8,510 nt of DNA, taken from NCBI GenBank assembly GCA_012520715.1, contig JAAYNT010000086.1, positions 1 through 8,510 on the forward strand. The letters are read 5' to 3'. Both the position numbers and the translations under genes were made by a program. Below are positions 1 through 6,885 of this stretch, piece after piece. Source of the DNA: Acholeplasmataceae bacterium. GTDB lineage: Bacteria > Bacillota_I > Bacilli_A > Acholeplasmatales > Acholeplasmataceae. The notes beneath the pieces are model-generated. The model was given only the letters and a program-made list of their open reading frames with translations, made no database searches and was not told the DNA's origin. Numbering within the stretch: position 1 is the stretch's first letter; every line of letters starts with the position of its first letter.

Positions 1-1167
1 AGCTCTCTTTATTTACTATATAATCTAAGTTTAGAACTTTATCATGGTGAAGATGTAGAGTATCTTAGAACCTTTGGGGTTGGAGATAGCACAATCTTTG
101 AGAAAAGTAAATTTTTATTAAATAGCGGAGAAGCTCCAAGTAATATTAATGAGATAGTATTATCGCAAGTATTTGCAAGTAATTTTGATATTGGCGAGGA
201 AGTTATAATTAAAAGTTCAGATTCATCATTTTATAGTCAATTTTATAAGTTTCCAGAAATTCCTGTAAAAGTGGTGGGATTTTCTAGTACAGTTTCGGAA
301 ATAATATATTTTCATAAAGATTTCTTTAACAAAGGAAACTTAGGATATAACTTATTTATGATATCAGCAGTAAGTGCTGTGTCACTAACTCGAGATTTAG
401 TTGAAAAGATGCCAAATGAGTTAAAAATTGATGGAACTGGCACCATAGGAGCTAATGAAATTCATATAAATAGTTACTTATATGATGATACATTAGATGG
501 TTATATGTTAGCAGATCCTTATTTTGAGTATTATAATGTTGATGCAGATGGCATCACAATAGTTAATAATGATGATCATTATATGCCAACTATTAGCTTA
601 GAAATGGCAAGAGAAATTGCCGATGTTGCAGCTAGTAAGAAGTATCAACTTTTATTAAACTTTAAAGATCAAATTGATGCTAATAAGTATAAAAATAGTG
701 TTGATAGCTCGGTATATGCTGTTAATGTAAAATATACTCCAGCTACAACAATTAATAAGATATTAGCAGAAATTGTAACAATCCTTGCATATATTGGAAT
801 CTTTATTCAAGTTTTATTTTTATATGCCATATTAGGGCTTGTTATTAGAAATAGCATGAGTACTAGAAAGAGAGACTTTGCTATTTTTAGATCGATTGGT
901 GCTAACCAAAAAGAAATTGGATTACTAGTAATAATCCAACAAGTAATAATAAGTATAATTTCATTTGTATTATTACTTGTATTACTCATTATTATTGGTA
1001 AGTTTGTACCAATAATATATATTGATCTTAGATTTTTATATTGGTATCACTATATTATTTTATTTATGGCCTTTATATTCTTTTCTATGTGGTTAGGATT
1101 TAGATTTAACCGCCGCATTTTTGAAATTACAGTTGTTAAAAATTTATCACTAGAGGAGGAGATATAA
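1..1167 (+). CDS. FtsX/MacB-type ABC transporter permease, 5' end outside window
   Basis: The reading frame is open from base 1, so the gene begins upstream; 388 residues are visible. A GTG at 271 could be taken as a start, but the same frame codes convincing protein before it. Residues 1-255 are mostly extracytoplasmic. They contain a module with strands EIVLSQVF (51-58) and VKVVGFSS (89-96), which recurs in the next gene. The C-terminus has three membrane segments (about 258-283, 307-341 and 349-369). Between the first two lies the cytoplasmic motif RKRDFAIFRSIGANQKEI, the hallmark loop of FtsX-like permeases. The family couples ATP hydrolysis in the cytoplasm to movement of an external domain (MacB, LolCE, FtsX, BceB). 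The stop is 1 nt before the next gene's ATG, so the two are almost certainly co-transcribed and may heterodimerise. Whether an ATPase domain precedes this part cannot be seen. Substrate unknown. Confidence 0.87.
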   Translation, partial: SSLYLLYNLSLELYHGEDVEYLRTFGVGDSTIFEKSKFLLNSGEAPSNINEIVLSQVFASNFDIGEEVIIKSSDSSFYSQFYKFPEIPVKVVGFSSTVSEIIYFHKDFFNKGNLGYNLFMISAVSAVSLTRDLVEKMPNELKIDGTGTIGANEIHINSYLYDDTLDGYMLADPYFEYYNVDADGITIVNNDDHYMPTISLEMAREIADVAASKKYQLLLNFKDQIDANKYKNSVDSSVYAVNVKYTPATTINKILAEIVTILAYIGIFIQVLFLYAILGLVIRNSMSTRKRDFAIFRSIGANQKEIGLLVIIQQVIISIISFVLLLVLLIIIGKFVPIIYIDLRFLYWYHYIILFMAFIFFSMWLGFRFNRRIFEITVVKNLSLEEEI

Positions 1168-1168
1168 A

Positions 1169-3601
1169 ATGATTAAACTAAAACATATTTCCAAATCTTT
1201 TAATAGAGGTTCACAAAACGAAGTAAAGGCAGTAGTTGATTTTTCAATTGATTTTCCAAAAAAAGGACTTGTTACTTTATTTGGACATTCAGGTAGTGGA
1301 AAAACAACTGTTCTTAACATAGTAGGTGGCTTAGATAAGCCAACTAATGGTGATGTTTATTATGGTGATAGTGTTATTAAAAACTTTGATGAAATTCGTA
1401 GTAGACGAATTGGTTATGTTTTTCAAAACTATAATTTATTTACTAACTTATCAGTTTTTGATAACGTAAGTTTTGTACTTAAGATGATCGGTGTTAATGA
1501 TGAGGAGTTTATTAAAGAGCAAGTAGAATATGCACTAGATTTAGTAAATATGCTACCATTTGCCAAGAAAAAGGCAAATGAATTATCAGGTGGTCAGCAA
1601 CAAAGAGTTGCTATTGCAAGAGCACTTGTAAAAAATCCTGATTTTATTATTGCTGATGAACCGACTGGTAATATCGATAGCAAAAACAAACTTGAAGTAA
1701 TGAATATCTTCCGTAAAATTGCTGATCAAAAATTAGTAATATTAGTTACTCATGAAGAACATTTAGCTAAATATTACAGTGATAGAATTATTACAATGGT
1801 TGATGGTGTTGTAGTTGATGATAAAATTAACACACCACAATTATCACATGACTTTGTTGATGATAATAAAATCTTTTTAAATGATTTATCACATGATAAA
1901 ATTGATTCTAGTGATTTACAAATTGATTATTATTATGATAATAAACCTAATATTAATGTCAAATTAATTTATCAAAATGGAGCACTTTATATACATCTAC
2001 CAACTGATGTAAAAGCAAGCTTAATTAATGATGATAGTAGTATTCAAACGGTTGAACAATCAAGAAGTGATATTGATGACAGTTTAGTTGAAACAGAGTT
2101 TGATGTTAATAACTTAGAAGTAGATTCTAATAAAGTTGGTAAAAGACAATTATTTAGTTTAAAAACGATGTTAAAAGTATCTTTTTCTAAACTATTTAAT
2201 GTTAGAAAAAGAAGAAAACTAATGTATGTTGCACTTTTATTAGCAGGTTTATTATTTGGTGTAGGTATTACTCAGTTTGGAGCTGCGATTATGCCAATTC
2301 CAACATCAGATGTACCAGTTGATGGTGCCTATTATAAAGTTAGTCCTACAGTTAAAGGAGATAACTTAAATCCAGCTGATTTTAATAATATCTACTTACA
2401 ATCAAATGTTAAATCAATTAATGTTAGTACAATTAACCCTGGATATCAATCTTCTATTAATTCTAAAGGAGTTCAAGTTGCTCCGTCTAATTATTTAATT
2501 AATAATGAATTTATTCATGGTAAAAATATTAATGCTAAAAATGAAGTTGTAGTTTCAAAAGAATTAGCGGAAAGTTTCATAGTTGCTGGAACAATGGGTA
2601 TTTGGCATATTAAAGATTTAGTTGGTAGAACTATAATATATAGTAACTATAATTTTACTATTTCAGGAATAGTTTCAAGAGCGGGCAGTTCACTTTATTT
2701 TGATCAACAATTATTACAATCAACATATATTGAACAAATGTTTAATGAGGGTCAAAAAACTTATTTTTTAAGAAATGATATTTCAAAAGAAGTAACACTT
2801 ATTGAAGGTAGAAAGCCAGCTAATATTTACGAAAATGATGAAATTGAAGTATTAATTTCAAAAGAAATTTGGAATCGTCAAATGCCTGATGCTACCACAT
2901 TTAGTGAATTTAATTTACAAAATGAAAATTCATTTACTGATACCACACTATTTGCTTTAAGAGATTTTAACAGTCCAGAAGGAATAAAATTTAAAGTAGT
3001 AGGAATTATTAGTGATGGTAAAAACTATATTATTGCAAATCAAGAAGCTTTAGAAAAAGTATATCGCAGTGCCGCACTACAAATTCCTGACATTCAAATT
3101 TATACAACTGATAAAGCAGTTATCACTAATTTATCTAGTAAATATAATGTTGAAAATATAAGAGAAAGTGTTATTAATTACTATACTGCACAAAAAACAT
3201 CTACAATTATAGGAACTAGTATACTAAATGCGATTATTATCTCGTTATCTGGTCTTGGTATATTTTTCATGAACCGCTCTGAGATGAGTAAACAAATTTA
3301 TCAAATAAATGTTTATCGTTCACTTGGGGTTAAGAAGTGGGAAATTATTAAAACATTTGTCATAGATATATTAGTTTTAACAACAGTTACAATCTTAATT
3401 GGCTATTTTATATATGTCGCAATTTATGTTAGATTTGCAAGTGGTCCATTTGGTATTTTCGGTATCGCAACAGCTAATGCTTTAATTATCTTTTTAGGAG
3501 TGTTTTTAATTTATATTATTAGTTTAATTGCGGGATTAATTCCAATCTTATTACTACTTAGAAAAACTCCAGCCAATTTAATGAAAACATTTGATATTTA
3601 A
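1169..3601 (+). CDS. MacB-like ABC transporter, ATPase-permease fusion
   Basis: This 810-residue protein has an N-terminal ATPase (about 1-220) with all motifs intact: Walker A GHSGSGKTT (39-47), Q-loop Q86, signature LSGGQQQ (139-145), Walker B ending IIADEP with E164, D-loop GNID and switch His195. The PTGNID sequence is typical of the LolD/MacB branch. An Asp/Asn-rich linker (about 221-345) leads to TM1 (351-371), an extracytoplasmic domain of about 305 residues (372-677), then TM2-4 (about 678-700, 729-753, 772-796). The FtsX-type loop QINVYRSLGVKKWEI follows TM2. The order NBD-TM1-external domain-TM2-4 is that of MacB, but the protein is longer than E. coli MacB (about 650 residues). AGGAGG at 1154-1159 lies 9 nt before the ATG. 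It is last in its operon, before a terminator. Probable role: export or mechanical work on a surface substrate such as a peptide or lipoprotein; the substrate is not readable. Confidence 0.9.
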   Translation: MIKLKHISKSFNRGSQNEVKAVVDFSIDFPKKGLVTLFGHSGSGKTTVLNIVGGLDKPTNGDVYYGDSVIKNFDEIRSRRIGYVFQNYNLFTNLSVFDNVSFVLKMIGVNDEEFIKEQVEYALDLVNMLPFAKKKANELSGGQQQRVAIARALVKNPDFIIADEPTGNIDSKNKLEVMNIFRKIADQKLVILVTHEEHLAKYYSDRIITMVDGVVVDDKINTPQLSHDFVDDNKIFLNDLSHDKIDSSDLQIDYYYDNKPNINVKLIYQNGALYIHLPTDVKASLINDDSSIQTVEQSRSDIDDSLVETEFDVNNLEVDSNKVGKRQLFSLKTMLKVSFSKLFNVRKRRKLMYVALLLAGLLFGVGITQFGAAIMPIPTSDVPVDGAYYKVSPTVKGDNLNPADFNNIYLQSNVKSINVSTINPGYQSSINSKGVQVAPSNYLINNEFIHGKNINAKNEVVVSKELAESFIVAGTMGIWHIKDLVGRTIIYSNYNFTISGIVSRAGSSLYFDQQLLQSTYIEQMFNEGQKTYFLRNDISKEVTLIEGRKPANIYENDEIEVLISKEIWNRQMPDATTFSEFNLQNENSFTDTTLFALRDFNSPEGIKFKVVGIISDGKNYIIANQEALEKVYRSAALQIPDIQIYTTDKAVITNLSSKYNVENIRESVINYYTAQKTSTIIGTSILNAIIISLSGLGIFFMNRSEMSKQIYQINVYRSLGVKKWEIIKTFVIDILVLTTVTILIGYFIYVAIYVRFASGPFGIFGIATANALIIFLGVFLIYIISLIAGLIPILLLLRKTPANLMKTFDI

Positions 3602-3607
3602 TTTATT

Positions 3608-3637
3608 AAAAGAGCGGTTTAAAACTGCTCTTTTTTT
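3608..3637 (+). terminator. Rho-independent terminator of the ABC exporter operon
   Basis: The stem AAAAGAGCGG pairs with CTGCTCTTTT (one G-T pair) around a TTTAAAA loop, and the right arm runs into seven T residues. It starts 6 nt after the stop of the ATPase-permease gene. The four A residues before the stem could give weak termination on the opposite strand too, but no convergent gene is present. Confidence 0.88.
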
Positions 3638-3658
3638 ATAAATTACTATTTAAATTTC

Positions 3659-3686
3659 TTGACATATTTTAGATAATAAATATAAT
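3659..3686 (+). promoter_or_regulatory. Sigma-A promoter of potABCD
   Basis: A perfect -35 box TTGACA (3659-3664) is separated by 16 nt from a perfect -10 box TATAAT (3681-3686). It lies just downstream of the exporter terminator and upstream of potA. The predicted transcription start is near 3693, which leaves a leader of about 97 nt before the potA ATG, long enough to hold the two inverted repeats described below. Confidence 0.85.
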
Positions 3687-3704
3687 GATAATGGTGGTTT
3701 ACAC

Positions 3705-3749
3705 TTATTTAACTTTTTGTTTAATTTTACTAAACTTAAAGTTAAATAA
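3705..3749 (+). repeat. Long imperfect hairpin in the potA leader
   Basis: A perfect 12-bp inverted repeat, TTATTTAACTTT (3705-3716) and AAAGTTAAATAA (3738-3749), encloses a TT/TT internal mismatch, a further 5-bp pair GTTTA/TAAAC (3719-3723 and 3731-3735) and a 7-nt loop. No T-run follows, so it is not a terminator. It lies within the predicted leader transcript, about 12 nt after the expected start. It may be an RNA leader structure or a protein operator. Confidence 0.6.
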
Positions 3750-3757
3750 ATATAGTT

Positions 3758-3774
3758 TGTTTATATAATAAACA
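3758..3774. promoter_or_regulatory. Palindrome before the potA ribosome binding site (candidate operator)
   Basis: TGTTTAT-ATA-ATAAACA is a perfect 7-3-7 inverted repeat ending 3 nt before the potA Shine-Dalgarno AGGAGG (3778-3783). It could be a repressor site, or a small hairpin that limits ribosome access. AT-rich palindromes of this size arise by chance fairly often, so function is unproven. Confidence 0.4.
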
Positions 3775-3789
3775 GTTAGGAGGAATATT

Positions 3790-5265
3790 ATGAAGCCATT
3801 AATAGAATTAAAAGACATTACAAAAGAGTTTAGTGGTCAAGTTGTTTTAAGAGGAATTGATTTAGAAATTAATTCTAATGAGTTTGTAACACTACTTGGA
3901 CCATCAGGATGCGGAAAAACAACGGCCCTTAGAATTATTGGTGGTTTTATTGAACCTAGTTCTGGTGAAGTTTTATTTGATGGAAAAGATATAAGAGATG
4001 TTCCAGCTCATAAAAGACCAACTAATACGGTATTTCAAAGATATGCACTATTTCCTCATTTAGATGTTTTTGAAAATGTTGCTTTTGGCTTAAGAGTTAA
4101 ATCTCAAGAATTTAAAGATCAATATAAAATAGATTTAGTTGTTGAAAAGTATAAAGAACTTATTAAAAACGAAAAAGATCCAGCTAAAAAACGTGCTCTT
4201 AGACGAGAAGTAACTAGAAAAGCGCAATTAATTAAAGATCCTAACTTTGAATTAAAACAACAAATTCAAGAATATAAACAAAAAATTAAAGATCTTAAAA
4301 ATGATCCTGAATATTTAGAATCTAAAAAAACTAATATTAATAAAGCTTACAAACTAAAAGAACAAATTGAAGAAATTAAATTAGAACTTTCAACTCTAAG
4401 TCCTAGAGATGAAGGTTACCGTCAAGTTAAAAAAGAAAAACAAGCAGAAATAAAAAAACTAAATGAAGAAATTAAACAACTTGACCTAAGATCATTTTAT
4501 CGTCAAGAAATTAAAAACTTAAAAAGACAATTTGAAACACGTAAAACAAGAGAAAGAGATTTAGAAATTAAAGTGTTTCATTACTTAAAATTAGTAGGTC
4601 TTCAAGGCTTTGAGTATCGTTCAGTTGATAAACTATCAGGTGGACAACAACAAAGGGTAGCTATCGCAAGAGCCTTAATTAATGAACCAAAAGTATTACT
4701 ACTTGATGAACCACTCTCAGCACTTGATTTAAAACTTCGTCAAGAGATGCAGTATGAATTAAAAGAGCTTCAAAGAGAAGCAGGAATTACATTTATCTTT
4801 GTTACTCACGATCAAGAAGAAGCACTAACAATGTCAGATAAAATTGTTGTTATGAATCAAGGTGAAATCCAACAAGTTGGATCTCCTGAAGATATTTACA
4901 ACGAACCAATTAACCGCTTTGTAGCATCATTTATTGGTGAGTCAAATATTGTTGAAGCAGTTATGATTGATGATTTTGAAGTAGAGTTTGATGAAGTAGT
5001 ACACAAATGTGTAGATAAAGGTTTTTCAAGAAATGAAAAAGTAGAAGTAGTAATTAGACCTGAAGATATTGAAATATTAGAAAAAGGTATGGGCAAGTTT
5101 GATGGGGTTGTTGATAGTGTTGCATTTAAGGGTGTACATTATGAAATAGATGTATTAACTAAACATAGAGCATACACTATTCATACTACTGATTTTCATC
5201 CAGAAGGAAAAGAAGTAAGTATTACTTTTGATCCGGATGATATTCATGTTATGGAGATTTGGTAA
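3790..5265 (+). CDS. potA: Spermidine/putrescine ABC importer ATPase PotA with large insertion
   Basis: This is the cytoplasmic ATPase that powers polyamine import through PotB/PotC. Walker A is GPSGCGKTT (37-45), the Q-loop is in VFQRYALFPH (Q83), the signature is LSGGQQQ (282-288), Walker B is KVLLLDEP (301-308), the D-loop begins ALDLK and the switch His is H340. A C-terminal TOBE-type domain (about 383-491) includes VIRPEDIEI, as in PotA/MalK-type ATPases that carry a regulatory domain. The protein has 491 residues against about 380 for E. coli PotA. The excess is one Lys/Glu-rich helical insertion at about 104-255, between Q-loop and signature. The core is otherwise intact, so it should be active. 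AGGAGG (3778-3783) sits 6 nt before the ATG. It is first of four overlapping pot genes; its TAA overlaps the potB ATG by 1 nt. Confidence 0.95.
   Translation: MKPLIELKDITKEFSGQVVLRGIDLEINSNEFVTLLGPSGCGKTTALRIIGGFIEPSSGEVLFDGKDIRDVPAHKRPTNTVFQRYALFPHLDVFENVAFGLRVKSQEFKDQYKIDLVVEKYKELIKNEKDPAKKRALRREVTRKAQLIKDPNFELKQQIQEYKQKIKDLKNDPEYLESKKTNINKAYKLKEQIEEIKLELSTLSPRDEGYRQVKKEKQAEIKKLNEEIKQLDLRSFYRQEIKNLKRQFETRKTRERDLEIKVFHYLKLVGLQGFEYRSVDKLSGGQQQRVAIARALINEPKVLLLDEPLSALDLKLRQEMQYELKELQREAGITFIFVTHDQEEALTMSDKIVVMNQGEIQQVGSPEDIYNEPINRFVASFIGESNIVEAVMIDDFEVEFDEVVHKCVDKGFSRNEKVEVVIRPEDIEILEKGMGKFDGVVDSVAFKGVHYEIDVLTKHRAYTIHTTDFHPEGKEVSITFDPDDIHVMEIW
5253..5256 (+). promoter_or_regulatory. potB ribosome binding site that fixes its start
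   Basis: GGAG inside the last codons of potA lies 8 nt before the ATG at 5265, a normal distance. The in-frame TTG at 5259 would leave only 2 nt, so the ATG is preferred. Confidence 0.7.
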
Positions 5266-6098
5266 TGGAAGAAGTAAAAGTTACTAAAAAACCTCAAAAG
5301 AAAAAAGTCTTAAATTCATTATTAATTAGCCCATATTATTTCATTTTATTTGCCCTAATATTAATACCAATATTAATCATGGTAGTTTATTCTTTTACCG
5401 AAGGTGAAAGTAGAAACTTTTTCCAAGTATCATTTACTTTTAAAAACTATACTAGTTTCTTTGTAAATAATGTCTACTTGTATGCCATGCAAAGATCAAT
5501 TTGGCTGGCAATACTTACCACACTTGCTACACTAATAATTGGTTATCCACTGGCTTATTTTATTACTCAAACTAAACCTAGAACACAAGGTTTATTAATT
5601 GTTTTAATATCAGCGCCTATGTGGATTAACTTAGTTATTAGAACAATTGCACTTCAACAAATCATTGAAATGATTATTCCAGATATATTAGGAACTAATA
5701 CAGCAATGGTAATTGGCTTAGTGCACGTATTTTTACCATTTATGGTATTACCTATTTATACGGTCTTACAAAAAATAGATCACGGCTTAATTGAAGCAGC
5801 AACTGACCTTGGAGCTTCTAATTTCAAAGCATTCTTAAAAGTAACTTTCCCATTATCACTAACCGGGGTAATGTCAGGAATATTAATGGTATTCTTACCG
5901 GCCGCAACAACATTAGTTATTCCTAAATATTTAGGAAATAACGTCTTCTTAATTGGCAACTTAATTGAAAGAGTGTCAATTTTAGCAGGAGACATTGGTT
6001 ACGGTTCAGCAATTGCCATAGTACTGTCGATTGTTATGATGGTAATGATATTACTTGTAAGAAAGATTGACAAGTTCAAGGAGGTAGAAGATGACTAA
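5265..6098 (+). CDS. potB: Spermidine/putrescine ABC importer permease PotB
   Basis: This 277-residue inner permease of the PotABCD importer starts at the ATG that overlaps the potA stop (TAATG). Reading from TTG at 5259 would add two residues but leave no usable ribosome binding site spacing. After a lysine-rich cytoplasmic N-terminus there are six hydrophobic segments, about 22-43, 78-100, 108-127, 147-168, 200-221 and 247-266. The cytoplasmic EAA loop EAATDLGASNFKAFLKVTFP (177-196) is the docking site for the PotA ATPase and is close to the binding-protein-dependent permease consensus. Length and topology match E. coli PotB. It pairs with PotC, whose gene overlaps this one by 8 nt, so the two subunits are probably made in equal amounts by translational coupling. 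Confidence 0.94.
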   Translation: MEEVKVTKKPQKKKVLNSLLISPYYFILFALILIPILIMVVYSFTEGESRNFFQVSFTFKNYTSFFVNNVYLYAMQRSIWLAILTTLATLIIGYPLAYFITQTKPRTQGLLIVLISAPMWINLVIRTIALQQIIEMIIPDILGTNTAMVIGLVHVFLPFMVLPIYTVLQKIDHGLIEAATDLGASNFKAFLKVTFPLSLTGVMSGILMVFLPAATTLVIPKYLGNNVFLIGNLIERVSILAGDIGYGSAIAIVLSIVMMVMILLVRKIDKFKEVEDD

Positions 6099-6885
6099 AA
6101 AAGTATTTAAAGGATCTTTTATCGCCTTAATTATTGCACTTGTATATGCACCAATTGCATCAATGGTATTGTTTTCGTTTAATACGAATAAGTCATTTAC
6201 TCGTTTTGGCGGTTTTAGTTTAAGATGGTATCATGACCTATTTCAAAATGAAGCAATGATGCAAGCTGTTTTTGTTACAATAATAGTTGCGGTAATTTCA
6301 ACTATTATTTCGACAATTATTGGTACACTAGCAGCAATTTCTTTATCTAAACAACGTAAAATTTTTAGAAAGTTAACTTTAACTGCTACAAACATTCCAA
6401 TTATTAACCCAGAAATTATTACCGCGATTTCACTATTTGTTTTATTTGGGATGTTACACTTGCCATCTGGATATTTAACGATAATACTTGCTCATATCGC
6501 GTTTTCAACGCCATATGTTATTATTACCGTATATCCTAAGGTAACAAGCTTAGATCCGAATTTATCTGATGCTGCAGCTGATTTAGGAGCTAATACATTT
6601 CAAACATTAGCCAAAGTTATCTTACCGCAATTAAAAGTTGCAATTATCGCTGGAGCGGCAATTGCATTTACAATGTCATTTGATGACTTTGTAATTTCAT
6701 ATTTTGTAACGATCGCATCAGGAGTATCAAATATATCAACATATCTTTACACATTAAAACGTGGTATTGATCCAAAAGTTAATGCCTTATCAACACTAAT
6801 TGTATTAGTAGTTGGAATTAAAATAGCTTATGATTATTTCATTGGGGGACCAAGAAAAGAAAGAAGGGAGAAAATAAGAGGATGA
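6091..6885 (+). CDS. potC: Spermidine/putrescine ABC importer permease PotC
   Basis: This 264-residue second permease subunit forms the polyamine channel with PotB. The N-terminus has the family pattern of one membrane segment (about 10-30) followed by FSLRWYHDLF. Further hydrophobic segments lie at about 58-84, 103-122, 128-147, 183-207 and 231-250. The EAA loop DAAADLGANTFQTLAKVILP (160-179) contacts PotA. The SFDDFVISYF stretch (196-205) after it is characteristic of PotC. The tail GGPRKERREKIRG is strongly basic and should be cytoplasmic. The start is set by AGGAGG at 6079-6084, 6 nt before the ATG and inside the potB end. It stops with TGA in an ATGA overlap with potD, direct support for TGA as a stop codon here. 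Confidence 0.94.
   Translation: MTKKVFKGSFIALIIALVYAPIASMVLFSFNTNKSFTRFGGFSLRWYHDLFQNEAMMQAVFVTIIVAVISTIISTIIGTLAAISLSKQRKIFRKLTLTATNIPIINPEIITAISLFVLFGMLHLPSGYLTIILAHIAFSTPYVIITVYPKVTSLDPNLSDAAADLGANTFQTLAKVILPQLKVAIIAGAAIAFTMSFDDFVISYFVTIASGVSNISTYLYTLKRGIDPKVNALSTLIVLVVGIKIAYDYFIGGPRKERREKIRG

Noticed and set aside
271..1167. Full-length permease starting at GTG 271
   Set aside because: The frame is open back to base 1 and its upstream part encodes a module similar to that in the next gene, so the gene starts before the window.
1841..1896. 11-nt direct repeat TTATCACATGA at 1841-1851 and 1886-1896
   Set aside because: It lies in frame (15 codons apart) in the low-complexity linker and gives only a repeated LSHD; there are no further copies, so it is more likely local duplication or chance than an element.
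4096..4554. PotA insertion as an inserted mobile element or intein
   Set aside because: No terminal repeats, no intein splice motifs (no Cys/Ser block or HN end), no endonuclease motif; composition is helical Lys/Glu-rich and continuous with the frame.
5259..5264. potB starting at TTG 5259
   Set aside because: Only 2 nt separate it from the GGAG sequence; the ATG at 5265 has 8 nt and overlaps the potA stop in a common TAATG arrangement.
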